In this document: positions 8,938 through 18,305 of the stretch, piece after piece | Layout: every line of letters begins with the position of its first letter | Numbering within the stretch: the stretch's first letter is position 1 | Source of the DNA: Lentisphaeria bacterium | Lineage (GTDB): Bacteria; Verrucomicrobiota; Lentisphaeria; Victivallales; Victivallaceae | Assembly: GCA_900768505.1 (NCBI GenBank) | Contig: CAAGED010000032.1 | Location: 1 to 64,000 of the forward strand | Length of the DNA: 64,000 bases | Direction: 5' to 3' | Translations under genes and position numbers: made by a program | The notes under the pieces: model-generated | Seen by the model: only the letters and a program-made list of their open reading frames with translations | What the model was told of the DNA's origin: nothing | The model's database searches: none

Positions 8938-11900
8938 TCAGATTCTGTTAAGGACGACCCGTACATTCGCTCCATTGACATCCAAATCCATTCCGGAGGT
9001 CAATTCCGATACTGCATTGAGTTCCACTGCCAAGGTTTCGTTGCCGATGTATTCCGCAAATTTGGCAATTTTTGCCACATTTTCCGCCGCCGCCTGATAT
9101 TCGATTTTAATCCGGTCGGCGACTTCAAACATGGATTCTTTGCGCAAATTTTGAATTTTGCTCACAAATTCCCGGGCAAACCCCTCCGCTTCCAATTCCG
9201 GTGTGATTTCCGTTGCCAGTGCAATGGTCACGCCGTTTCCGGTAGCCACGGTTACACCGGGAAGCTCATCCCGTTTTACAATCAAATCATCGGCGGAGAT
9301 CACGCATTGACTGCCGTCGTTCAAATTGATGTTTTTTGCCGATCCGTTGAGGATTTCGCCAATCTCCCTGGAAGTGAATTGGCTAATTAAATTAGCCGCC
9401 TCTTTCATATTTTTACCCAAACGGCCACCTAACGCTTTAAAGTTGGCCTTGGCACTGCGGACAACCAGTGCATCCTCGTCGTTGCTGAACTCAATCGCCT
9501 TGACGTTCAACTCATCCTGGATAATCCATGCTGTCTCCTGAAGCATTTGACGTTTTTCCCCGGCGGCTACGATAATCGCCTTGGCCAGAGGCTGACGAAC
9601 CTTCAGGTTGCTTTGAGTCCGGAGATATCGGCCCAACGAAACCGTATTCATGGTCAACTCCATCTGGGTCTCCAGGTAGGGGTCGCGGATGGATGCGTCC
9701 GGCAGCGGATAATCGCAAAGATGCACTGATACCGGCATTTCCGGCGTCCTCAAATTGCGGTAGATTTCTTCCGTTATAAACGGGATAAAGGGTGCCGCCG
9801 CTTCGGCAAATACCAGCAGTACATGGTGCAATACGGCGTATGCCTCATTTTTATCGTTGTCGTTCTGGCTTTTCCAGAAACGGCGGCGACTGCGGCGAAT
9901 ATACCAGTTGGTCAAATCGTCTATGAATTTTGCAAATCGGTTGGCCGCCTTTTGCAAATTATAATTTTCCATTTCATTGGTAATCTCTTCCACCATTTGG
10001 GAGAGGGAGCTCAATATCCAGCGATCCAGCGGATTCGATGGATTTTGCGGCGCCGCCGCACCCGGAATCGGAGTGTAGTTGTCCACATTGGCGTAAGTTA
10101 CGAAGAACGAGTAGGCGTTCCACAATGGAATCATCACGCCCCGGAGAATCTCCTTTACGCCGTTTTCGGAAAATTTCAAATCTTCCGCCCGCACTACCTG
10201 AGAACTCAGCAGGAAGAGGCGCAACGCATCCGCCCCGTAAGTATCCACAATCAGCATTGGGTCGGGGTAATTCTTTTTGCGTTTGGACATCTTTTGACCG
10301 TCTTCCGCTAAAATCAGTCCGTTGACCACTACATTCTGGTATGGATTGCGGTTGAAGAGCGCCGCCCCAAGCACTACCAGCGTGTAGAACCAGCCTCGAG
10401 TCTGATCCAGCCCTTCGGCAATGAAATCAGCCGGGAAAGTGGCCTCAAAATGTTCCTTGTTTTCAAATGGATAATGCTGCTGGGCATATGGCATTGAGCC
10501 GGATTCAAACCAGCAGTCCAACACTTCAGCCACCCGCTTTAATGGAGATTTCCCGGTGGGGGAGGGGATGGTCAGCTTGTCCACATAATGTTTATGCAGA
10601 TCAGTAACTTTACTTCCCGTCAACTTCTCCAGTTCGGCCACGGAACCGACGCAAATCATTTCGCCCTCTTCATTGCGCCAAATCGGCAGTGGCGTACCCC
10701 AGTAACGGTTACGGCTGATTGCCCAATCCCGGGCATTTTCCAACCAGCGGCCGAAACGGCCTTCTTTAATGTGTCCGGGGGTCCAATTAATATTTTTATT
10801 GGCGTCAATCATCTGCTGCTTGATCTTGTCAATGCGGACAAACCAGGTGGAAATCGCCCGGTAAATCAACGGCACGTCATCTCGCCAGCAATGGGGGTAA
10901 TTATGTTTGATGGTACCGCGATGAACTAATTTCCCCTCATCTTTCAGGCGCTGAATAATTGTCTTGTCGGCATCCTTGACGTAAATACCTTTGTAATCCG
11001 GCACTTCTGCTGTGAAGCAGCACTGCTCGTCCACCGGGCAAACTTCCGGCAGCCGGTAACGCTTGCAGGTGGCGTTGTCGTCCTCGCCGAAGCCTGGAGC
11101 AGTGTGTACAATACCGGTACCGTCCTCAGTGCTGACGTAGTCGGCCAGCAGAACTTGAAAAGCGCCATCCGCAGCCAAATCTTTGAAATAATTGAAGAGC
11201 GGCACATAACGCAGATGTTCCAGTTCCTTCCCCTTGAATTCGGCAACAATCTCCGGCTGCTCCTTGTAGTAGGCAGCTAAACGGGATTTCGCCATGATAT
11301 AAAAATCTTCGCCGTCCTTGACCTTGACATAATCAATTTCCGGTCCGACTGCCAAAGCCAAGTTGGAGGGCAGTGTCCATGGGGTGGTGGTCCAAGCCAG
11401 AAAGAAGGTGTGAGGATCGTCGGATGATTGGAAGCGGATGGTGATTGCCGGATCACTTACTTCCATGTAGCCCTGATTAGCCTCAAAATTTGACAATGGT
11501 GTGGCACAACGGGGACAGTAGGGGAGAATCTTGTATCCTTCGTAAATCAACCCCTTGTCCCAAAGTTGCTTGAATACCCACCAGATTGACTCCATGTAAT
11601 TGATGTCCATTGTGCGGTAGCCGTTACGGAAATCAACCCAGCGCCCCATGCGGCCGACAATTTTTTCCCACTCGTTGGTGTAGCGCAATACAATTGAACG
11701 GCAGGCTTCGTTGAAGTTGTCGATACCGTAATTTTCAATTTCCCGCTTGTTGTTGAGCTTCAGCTCCTTTTCCATTTCGTTTTCCACCGGCAGACCGTGG
11801 CAGTCCCAGCCGAAGGTGCGCTTTACGTACTTGCCGCGCATGGTTTGGAATCGGGGAACCACGTCCTTGATTGTGCCGGCCAGCAGATGACCGTAGTGAG

Positions 11901-12063
11901 GCAATCCGGTGGCGAAAGGCGGGCCATCGTAAAAGACGAATTCATCCGCATTTTTGCGTTGTTCCAGAGAGGCTTCAAAAATTTTATTTTCGTTCCAGAA
12001 TTTCAAAACGTTTTGTTCGACTTCTGCGAAATTCACCTGATTGTTTACTTCTTTAAAACTCAT
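8938..12063 (-). CDS. ileS: isoleucyl-tRNA synthetase, long (type 2) form
   Basis: A 1041-residue class I synthetase charging tRNA-Ile. The ATP motifs are HYGH (56-59) and KMSKR (591-595), with the editing domain between them (WTTTPWTLPSN, near 226). Length and the KMSKRKKNYPDP context fit the eukaryote-like IleS2 group, known for reduced sensitivity to mupirocin; the C-terminal cysteine zinc knuckle of IleS1 is missing, also as in IleS2. It starts 4 bases after the stop of the upstream membrane protein and is followed by pyrR. Confidence 0.95.
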   Translation of the reverse strand: MSFKEVNNQVNFAEVEQNVLKFWNENKIFEASLEQRKNADEFVFYDGPPFATGLPHYGHLLAGTIKDVVPRFQTMRGKYVKRTFGWDCHGLPVENEMEKELKLNNKREIENYGIDNFNEACRSIVLRYTNEWEKIVGRMGRWVDFRNGYRTMDINYMESIWWVFKQLWDKGLIYEGYKILPYCPRCATPLSNFEANQGYMEVSDPAITIRFQSSDDPHTFFLAWTTTPWTLPSNLALAVGPEIDYVKVKDGEDFYIMAKSRLAAYYKEQPEIVAEFKGKELEHLRYVPLFNYFKDLAADGAFQVLLADYVSTEDGTGIVHTAPGFGEDDNATCKRYRLPEVCPVDEQCCFTAEVPDYKGIYVKDADKTIIQRLKDEGKLVHRGTIKHNYPHCWRDDVPLIYRAISTWFVRIDKIKQQMIDANKNINWTPGHIKEGRFGRWLENARDWAISRNRYWGTPLPIWRNEEGEMICVGSVAELEKLTGSKVTDLHKHYVDKLTIPSPTGKSPLKRVAEVLDCWFESGSMPYAQQHYPFENKEHFEATFPADFIAEGLDQTRGWFYTLVVLGAALFNRNPYQNVVVNGLILAEDGQKMSKRKKNYPDPMLIVDTYGADALRLFLLSSQVVRAEDLKFSENGVKEILRGVMIPLWNAYSFFVTYANVDNYTPIPGAAAPQNPSNPLDRWILSSLSQMVEEITNEMENYNLQKAANRFAKFIDDLTNWYIRRSRRRFWKSQNDNDKNEAYAVLHHVLLVFAEAAAPFIPFITEEIYRNLRTPEMPVSVHLCDYPLPDASIRDPYLETQMELTMNTVSLGRYLRTQSNLKVRQPLAKAIIVAAGEKRQMLQETAWIIQDELNVKAIEFSNDEDALVVRSAKANFKALGGRLGKNMKEAANLISQFTSREIGEILNGSAKNINLNDGSQCVISADDLIVKRDELPGVTVATGNGVTIALATEITPELEAEGFAREFVSKIQNLRKESMFEVADRIKIEYQAAAENVAKIAKFAEYIGNETLAVELNAVSELTSGMDLDVNGANVRVVLNRI

Positions 12064-12067
12064 TTTT

Positions 12068-12700
12068 TCAATGCTCGCATGATTGGATATTTTTATATTT
12101 TAACCGGATGCTCTTGCCGTTGATTTGAAATACGGCCAAGTCATCCTGAACATCTTTTACATAATCGGCGCTTACCATCGTACCGTCTTGCAGCACCAGT
12201 TGCAACGGTCCGAGAAAAACTCCATCACTGGAGGGTAAACTCTCAATGACATCCCGGTTGATTACCGGCGGATTTTCTGCTTCCGCCTCGGCTTCCGCCG
12301 CTGCCTTAGCCGCTTCCGCTTCCTGCTGGGCTTCCAGCTGTTCCGAATATGCGGGAGCGAAATCCACCTTCTTTTTTATCTTAATTATGTCAGTGAATTC
12401 TTCCTCTTTTATTGGTTTTTCCAACTTTGGTAACTGATTATGGACGCAGAACGCCTTTAGCTGCGATGGGTAGATAAATGGCAAAAAGAAACCGCGCCAG
12501 AAATATTTCTTATCGTCAGCCTCCTGAGCTTCTGCAATATCGGCCGCCATTGCGCCGCTGATTGGAAACATAATCAGTATGGCAATAAAGAGCATCCAAA
12601 TCAAAATATTGACAAAACTTACCTCAATAATTACCGCTTTGAAAAAGCAGAATACAATGTCGATTACAAATGTAATCATCCCCAATAACTGGTCAATCAT
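12068..12700 (-). CDS. hypothetical two-helix membrane protein
   Basis: A 210-residue protein I do not recognise. Two hydrophobic segments (about 5-28 and 30-55) are followed by a short amphipathic part, an Ala/Glu-rich likely coiled coil (about 115-145) and a compact C-terminal beta-like domain (about 160-210, LVLQDGTMVSADYV, LKYKNI). The tail resembles small surface-anchored beta folds but gives no named family. ATG 12700 has AGAGGA 5 bases upstream. It stops 4 bases before ileS, so the two are probably co-transcribed. Confidence 0.75.
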   Translation of the reverse strand: MIDQLLGMITFVIDIVFCFFKAVIIEVSFVNILIWMLFIAILIMFPISGAMAADIAEAQEADDKKYFWRGFFLPFIYPSQLKAFCVHNQLPKLEKPIKEEEFTDIIKIKKKVDFAPAYSEQLEAQQEAEAAKAAAEAEAEAENPPVINRDVIESLPSSDGVFLGPLQLVLQDGTMVSADYVKDVQDDLAVFQINGKSIRLKYKNIQSCEH

Positions 12701-12735
12701 TTTATCCTCTTTTTTTAGTTATTACTTATTTGGAA

Positions 12736-12776
12736 AATCAAGTTACCTTCATATTTTTTATAAAAGTAACTTGATT
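12736..12776 (-). terminator. possible terminator after gltA
   Basis: Perfect 11-bp inverted repeat AATCAAGTTAC (12736-12746) and GTAACTTGATT (12766-12776), 20 bases past the gltA stop. The T-run on the minus strand is short (TTTT), so termination is plausible but not certain. Confidence 0.5.
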
Positions 12777-12795
12777 GGATTTTTATATTTGACCA

Positions 12796-14082
12796 TTAAA
12801 TTTTGGTTATGGTCTTGCCGATGTATATTTGCCGCGGCCTGGTGATTTTGGTCGCTTCGCCGATCATTTCCCGCCAATGAGCAATCCAGCCCGGCAGCCT
12901 GGCCAGGGCGAACATCACGGTAAACATATTTTCCGAAATTCCGATCGCCCGGTAGATTATGCCGCTGTAAAAGTCCACATTGGGGTAGAGGTGACGCTCG
13001 GTGAAGTAGCTGTCCGCTAATGTGGCGGCCTCCAGCTCCATAGCCACATCCAGCAACGGATCTTTCACGTTCATTAAATCCAAAAACTTGTGACACTCCT
13101 CCTTGATGATGGCCGCCCGCGGATCGTAGGTTTTATATACCCGGTGTCCGAAGCCCATCAGTTTAAAGGGATTGTTTTTGTCTTTGGCCATCTCAATATA
13201 TTTTTTCACGTTGCCGCCGTCATTTAGGATGTTGTTGAGCATCTCGATAACCGCCTGATTGGCACCGCCGTGAAGCGGCCCGGAGAGGGCGCTGACGCCA
13301 GCGGAAATTGTCGCATAAAGGTTTACCTGCGCACTGCCGATGGTTCTGACGGTGGTGGTGGAACAATTTTGCTCGTGGTCGGCATGCAGAATGAACAACA
13401 TATTAAGGATACGCACCGTTTCCGGACGAATCTGATATGGCGCCACCGGTGAATCAAACATCATGTTGAGGAAGTTGGCGCAATAGGTCAAATCGTGCCG
13501 TGGGTAGACCAGAGGTTCGCCGATCGATTTCTTGTAGGCAAACGCCGCCATGGTCCGCACCGTGGAAATCAATCTGGCGCTGGATATGTCGATATCTTCA
13601 ATCAATGACAGCGAATCCACATTGGGATAAAATGCCGCCATTGCGTTGATCATGGTAGAAAGAATATGCATCGGGTGCGCTCCCCGGGGAAAGCGATCGA
13701 AGAAGTGGCGCATATCCTCATGCAGCAGCGAGTGCCGGTTCATCAGGGCGGAAAACTTTTTCCGCTGATCTTCCGTGGGTAGTTCGCCGTGAATCAGCAG
13801 AAATGCCGTATCCAGAAAGGTCACTTTGTAGACCAAATCCTCAATCGGAATGCCACGATAGCGCAAGATACCCTTGTCGCCGTCAATATAGGTGATACGG
13901 CTGTAACAGGAGGCTGTATTCATGAAACTCGGATCAATGGTGACGTGGCCGGTGGTTTTTCGCAGCGTTGTAATATCAATGCCGCGTTCACCTTCGCTGC
14001 CGACAATAATCGGCAACTTAATCTCCTTGCCATCAATGCTCAATGTTGCATACTCATTGACCGGGTTCTTGTAACTATCCAT
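12796..14082 (-). CDS. gltA: citrate synthase
   Basis: A 428-residue type II citrate synthase, condensing oxaloacetate with acetyl-CoA. Catalytic signatures include GPLHGGANQAV (His, near 270), MGFGHRVYKTYDPRA (near 315) and the acidic Asp in NVDFYSG (near 370). ATG 14082 is chosen because GGAG lies 7 bases upstream; longer in-frame starts at 14097 and 14127 would cross a hairpin. A leader of up to about 380 bases precedes it and contains candidate structured RNA. Confidence 0.93.
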   Translation of the reverse strand: MDSYKNPVNEYATLSIDGKEIKLPIIVGSEGERGIDITTLRKTTGHVTIDPSFMNTASCYSRITYIDGDKGILRYRGIPIEDLVYKVTFLDTAFLLIHGELPTEDQRKKFSALMNRHSLLHEDMRHFFDRFPRGAHPMHILSTMINAMAAFYPNVDSLSLIEDIDISSARLISTVRTMAAFAYKKSIGEPLVYPRHDLTYCANFLNMMFDSPVAPYQIRPETVRILNMLFILHADHEQNCSTTTVRTIGSAQVNLYATISAGVSALSGPLHGGANQAVIEMLNNILNDGGNVKKYIEMAKDKNNPFKLMGFGHRVYKTYDPRAAIIKEECHKFLDLMNVKDPLLDVAMELEAATLADSYFTERHLYPNVDFYSGIIYRAIGISENMFTVMFALARLPGWIAHWREMIGEATKITRPRQIYIGKTITKI

Positions 14083-14466
14083 ATAAATAGACTCCATAAC
14101 TGCCGATGAGTGTAAACACACACTCATCTTTTGTGATATAAAATTCCGTCCGGATTAAATTATATTCCGGCGGATGGTAACTGATAAATAATCTCCTCCG
14201 ACCGTCGCAGTCTACGGCATAATCATCGGGGTGGAGGCCGTATTGCAAGTTAATCCGCCTTATCGCTTATTTATGGATAAACACCGCCTATATACAGCAT
14301 CCGCCCTACTGATAACACCATTGCTTCGGTTGCAATTTATACATGATGATCACCAAATTGCTTTTTTTGACCATCATATATAAATACTACAATATCACTT
14401 TTTTTCAAATCAAATATCGTTTTTTTTGCCCGATATTTTAATCGTTGCCGGCATTCGGGTGTGTTT
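14083..14466 (-). promoter_or_regulatory. structured-looking leader region of gltA
   Basis: This 384-base stretch has no supportable gene. On the gltA (minus) sense it can form a closing helix from 14298-14305 with 14169-14176 (GGCGGATG/CATCCGCC), enclosing CCTCC/GGAGG (14233-14237 with 14195-14199) and a 5-bp hairpin (14214-14218 with 14201-14205). Next to the start, GATGAGTGT/ACACTCATC (14105-14113, 14120-14128) forms a 9-bp hairpin about 10 bases upstream of the ribosome site. Nested complementarity suggests a regulatory RNA, but I recognise no riboswitch class. Confidence 0.4.
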
Positions 14467-15750
14467 TCAGCAACTTTTATTCAGCGCCTGATCGAAATCG
14501 GCAATAATATCATCAATATTTTCAATGCCCACTGAAACCCGAATCAGATCCGGCGATACCCCCGCCGCCAATTGTTCCGCATCGTTCAACTGGCGGTGGG
14601 TCATACTGGCCGGGTGCAGTACGCAGGTGCGCACATCCGCCACATGCACCACAATTGCCGCCAATTTTAGCGAATTCATCACAATTTCACCTGCTTTGCG
14701 TCCTCCCTTAACTCCGAAACAGAGTACGCCGCTGGCCATTTTGCCGCGCATGTATTTTTCCACCAGCGGATAATATTTACTGCTCTTCAACCCGGGGTAA
14801 TTCACCCAGCTAACTTTGGGGTGATTGCTGAGAAATTCTGCCAGCTTCAAAGCGTTGGCGCTGTGCCGCTCCATCCGCAGGTGCAAGGTTTCGCACCCCA
14901 GGCAGGAGAGGTAGGCGTTGAATGGGGCCATTGCATTGCCCAGGTCACGAATCCACTGCACACGCAACTTGGTGGTGAAGGGAGCGGCGGCAAAATTCTT
15001 GGTGTAAATCAAACCGTGATAACTGGCGTCCGGTTCGGTGAATTCCGGAAACTTGTCGTTGCTCCAGTCGAAGCTGCCCCCCTCAATTACAATACCGCCC
15101 AGACTGCAGGCGTGACCGTCAATGTATTTTGTTGTGGAGTGGGTAACGATGTCGGCACCGAATTTAAAGGGATTGCAGAGGTAGGGGGAGGGGAAGGTGT
15201 TGTCCACAATCAGCGGAATCCCGTTGGCATGAGCAGCCTGTGCAAAATTTTCAATATCCGTCATCACCAGCGCCGGATTGGCGATGGTTTCCACAAATAC
15301 CGCCCGTGTGTTGGGACGGATTGCTTTGGCAATCTCCTCCGCACTGGCGTTGCCGGGGACAAAGGATACTTCGATGCCCATCTTTTTCAAAGTGTTGCTG
15401 AAAAGTGCAACGGTGCCGCCGTAGAGGGCGCTGCCGGAAACCACATGACCGCCGCAGGTGCAGACGTTGAGCAGTGCCAGCGCATTGGCACTCTGACCGG
15501 AACTGGTTGCCACGGCGCCGACGCCGCCTTCCATGGCGCAAATCTTGTTTTCAAATGCTTCCACGGTTGGATTGCTCAAACGGGTGTAGAAGTGTCCGGG
15601 GCGTTTTAAGTCGAACAAATCGGCCACACTCTGAGCGTTGTCATATTTAAACGTTGTGCTTTGTACAATCGGCACGATTCGTGATTCGCCGTCCTTGGGC
15701 TGCCATCCGGCCTGTACTGCTTTAGTTTCGATATTCCATTTTTCGTCCAT
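14467..15750 (-). CDS. O-acetylhomoserine/O-acetylserine sulfhydrylase-like PLP enzyme
   Basis: A 427-residue Cys/Met-metabolism PLP enzyme of the MetY type, making homocysteine from O-acetylhomoserine and sulfide. TRLSNPT (near 58) and the PLP lysine in HSTTKYIDGH (near 205) are clear, and the length fits MetY better than the shorter MetB/MetC. ATG 15750 has GGAG 8 bases upstream, preferred over a start at 15786. It follows a HAD phosphatase with a 28-base gap. Confidence 0.9.
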   Translation of the reverse strand: MDEKWNIETKAVQAGWQPKDGESRIVPIVQSTTFKYDNAQSVADLFDLKRPGHFYTRLSNPTVEAFENKICAMEGGVGAVATSSGQSANALALLNVCTCGGHVVSGSALYGGTVALFSNTLKKMGIEVSFVPGNASAEEIAKAIRPNTRAVFVETIANPALVMTDIENFAQAAHANGIPLIVDNTFPSPYLCNPFKFGADIVTHSTTKYIDGHACSLGGIVIEGGSFDWSNDKFPEFTEPDASYHGLIYTKNFAAAPFTTKLRVQWIRDLGNAMAPFNAYLSCLGCETLHLRMERHSANALKLAEFLSNHPKVSWVNYPGLKSSKYYPLVEKYMRGKMASGVLCFGVKGGRKAGEIVMNSLKLAAIVVHVADVRTCVLHPASMTHRQLNDAEQLAAGVSPDLIRVSVGIENIDDIIADFDQALNKSC

Positions 15751-15778
15751 TTTGCAATCTCCTGAATTTAGTTGTAAA

Positions 15779-16366
15779 TCAATCAATTTGAGATAAAATC
15801 AAGTTCAATTTTTCCCGTAACCCGGCGGCGCTTTGAAACTGGTAGGTGTTCCAGTTGAATTTTTTGCCGCCGTCAATGCATACTTGGCGGTCATCGGTGT
15901 AAAGTATCGGCTTGCCGTAGTTTTTTTCGAAGGCCTCATACATTGGGCTTTCCGGTTTTTTTGCTCCGACTTCAAAGCTGTAAATACCGTTGGAGATAAA
16001 TTGTTCGCTGTAAAATCGCTCCCGGATCACCCGCAGGTGAAAGGTGGATATGTCAGAAAGAAAGACAAACTCCACTCCGCGTTTATGGCTGAATTCCTCC
16101 ACCAACTCATTCATTCCCTCCATTGCTTCGCCGATAATCATCGCCCAGCCGGTCATGAATTTTTCTGCGGATACCGTTTCTGGCAGCAACGCCGCCGCTT
16201 GAGTTATGAAATCGTTTTCGGCCAGTTGTCCGCGTTCCAATTGGTCAAACAATTGCAAACTACGAGCCGGCAGATTTGATAAATTAAAATATGCCAACGC
16301 CTTTTCTGGCTGCAGGTGGACACACACTCCGCCAATATCCAATGCCACAATCTTTGTTTTTTTCAT
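15779..16366 (-). CDS. HAD superfamily hydrolase
   Basis: A 195-residue haloacid-dehalogenase-like protein, probably a small-molecule phosphatase. Motif I is ALDIGGVCVHL (near 8-18), motif II FLSDIS (near 100), motif III lysine in GAKKPES and motif IV YTDDRQVCIDGG (near 155). In motif I the usual DxD is D-I-G, so the second Asp (acid/base in phosphatases) is replaced by Gly, as in several HAD subgroup members. It lies 2 bases after the ABC-F stop. Substrate unknown. Confidence 0.8.
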   Translation of the reverse strand: MKKTKIVALDIGGVCVHLQPEKALAYFNLSNLPARSLQLFDQLERGQLAENDFITQAAALLPETVSAEKFMTGWAMIIGEAMEGMNELVEEFSHKRGVEFVFLSDISTFHLRVIRERFYSEQFISNGIYSFEVGAKKPESPMYEAFEKNYGKPILYTDDRQVCIDGGKKFNWNTYQFQSAAGLREKLNLILSQID

Positions 16367-16368
16367 CT

Positions 16369-18273
16369 TTATTCTCCGCTGTTTTTGGCTTCCAATTCAT
16401 CCCACAAGGTGTAGAGTGAATCCACTACGGTTTTGCGCTGTTTCAGTTCTTTTTGCAATTCATTAATTTTATCGCCGTACTTCTCAAAAAAGTCGGCGCC
16501 GGCAAATATGTTCTCAATTTCGCTTACCGCCGCCTCCGCTGCCGCGATTTCGTCGGAAATTTTTTCCAGTCGCAACCGCTCGGCGTAGGTCAATTTGTTG
16601 CTTTTTTTGCTTTTTTCCGGTGCGGGGGCGACGATTTTGGGTTCTGGCGCGGACGAGGTTGGATTGTTAACCGACAAACGTTCATTTTTCTTCTGCAGGT
16701 AGTAGTCGTAATCGCCGCACTCATAAATTAATTTGCCGTCGGATTCGATGGCCAGAATATTGTCGCAAACCCGATTCAGAAAATAACGGTCGTGGCTGAC
16801 CACCAATACACAACCGTCGAAGTTGCTCAATGCCTCTTCCAGCATCCGCAGTGACGAAAGATCCAAATCATTGGTAGGTTCATCCAATATCAAAAAATTA
16901 CCGCCGTGTTTTAATTGCTTGGCCAGCATCAGGCGGGCTTTTTCGCCTCCGGAAAGATATTTCACCTTGCCGTTGATACGGTCATCCTCAAACAAAAAGC
17001 GTCGCAAATATCCCCAGACGGAAACCCGATCCGTACCCAAGGGAATAACCTCAACTCCTTCGCTGATTTCATCCACCACCCGGGCTTCCAAATCCAGCGT
17101 CACCTTATTCTGGTCGATGTAGTTGAATTTAACAGTCTCGGCAATTTCAATACGGCCGCTTTCCGGCGTGCATTCTCCAGTCAGCAGTTTTATCAAAGTT
17201 GTCTTGCCTGCTCCATTCGGGCCGACCACGCCCAGGTGCATCCCCGGCTTAAACTCAAAATTAAAGTTGTCGAAAAGCTTGCGCTTGCCAAGGGTACAGC
17301 TGACACCTTTAAATTCCACACTCTTGTTTCCCAGTCGTTCCGGCGCCGGAATAATCAATTCAATTTCGCCGGTGCGCTCCGGGGCGCTGACTGCACTTAA
17401 TTCGTCAAATCGTTTCACCCGGCCTAGATTGCGTTTCAGCCGTGCCTTGGGTGAGCGGCAGACCCACTCAATTTCCGAACGGAGAAATTTCCGCCGTTTT
17501 TGCTCCATCTGGTCTTCCAGGTATTCCCGTTTCGCCTTGCCGGTAAGAAAATCGGCATAACTTCCCGGGTAGGAGTAAAATATTCCATTATCCAATTCAA
17601 CCACCCGAGTAGCCAGAGAATCCAAAAAATAACGGTCGTGGGTGACAAAAACCACACTGCCTCGGAATGAGCCGATAAATTCCTCAATCCAATTTATGGT
17701 GGTGATGTCCAGGTGGTTGGTGGGTTCGTCCAGCAGCAGCAAATCCGGTTCGCTAACCAGCGCCGCCGCCAAGGCAACCCGGCGTTGCTCGCCGCCGGAG
17801 AGGGTGCCGCATTTGCGTTTGGCCGTTTCGGAGGCAAACTGACTGAGGTTGAGTTTTTCAATTACCTGCTCGATTCGGTTGTCTAAATTCCAGCCGTCCA
17901 AATGCATCAGGGTGTGTTCCAGCTCGTTGTGTTCCTGGCTGCCGGGTTTGGTGGCTTCGTAGCGGCGCAACATCAGTTCAATATCCTGTACTCCCTTACG
18001 AATTTCCTGCTCAATGGTTGCTTCCGGATTCAACAAAAAATCCTGCGGCAGTGTGGCAAGCCGGGTGTTTTTGTTCAGGGCGATAATGGCGTCCTGTGGT
18101 GGTGGCATGACGTTAGTCATAATTTTGAGCAGCGTGGATTTACCGCAGCCGTTGCGTCCGACAACGGCGACCCGTTCATTTTCGTGAACGGCAAAACTGG
18201 TGCGATTAAAAATAAGTTGCTCGCCGATATTGAGATAAAGGTTATTGGCCGACCATAAAACATTGTTTGCCAT
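16369..18273 (-). CDS. ABC-F family ATPase
   Basis: A 634-residue protein with two ATP-binding cassettes and no membrane segments. Walker A motifs are GRNGCGKST (39-47) and GPNGAGKTT (near 355); signatures are LSGGEQRR and LSGGEKAR, with LLDEPTNHLD and LDEPTNDLD. The C-terminal charged coiled coil (about 555-630) resembles Uup. ABC-F proteins act on the ribosome or nucleic acids; resistance versus housekeeping cannot be told from this sequence. It is closely linked to the downstream HAD gene (2 bases). Confidence 0.88.
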   Translation of the reverse strand: MANNVLWSANNLYLNIGEQLIFNRTSFAVHENERVAVVGRNGCGKSTLLKIMTNVMPPPQDAIIALNKNTRLATLPQDFLLNPEATIEQEIRKGVQDIELMLRRYEATKPGSQEHNELEHTLMHLDGWNLDNRIEQVIEKLNLSQFASETAKRKCGTLSGGEQRRVALAAALVSEPDLLLLDEPTNHLDITTINWIEEFIGSFRGSVVFVTHDRYFLDSLATRVVELDNGIFYSYPGSYADFLTGKAKREYLEDQMEQKRRKFLRSEIEWVCRSPKARLKRNLGRVKRFDELSAVSAPERTGEIELIIPAPERLGNKSVEFKGVSCTLGKRKLFDNFNFEFKPGMHLGVVGPNGAGKTTLIKLLTGECTPESGRIEIAETVKFNYIDQNKVTLDLEARVVDEISEGVEVIPLGTDRVSVWGYLRRFLFEDDRINGKVKYLSGGEKARLMLAKQLKHGGNFLILDEPTNDLDLSSLRMLEEALSNFDGCVLVVSHDRYFLNRVCDNILAIESDGKLIYECGDYDYYLQKKNERLSVNNPTSSAPEPKIVAPAPEKSKKSNKLTYAERLRLEKISDEIAAAEAAVSEIENIFAGADFFEKYGDKINELQKELKQRKTVVDSLYTLWDELEAKNSGE

Positions 18274-18305
18274 ATATAAAGAAATTTACTCCGTGTTGAG
18301 AAAAA

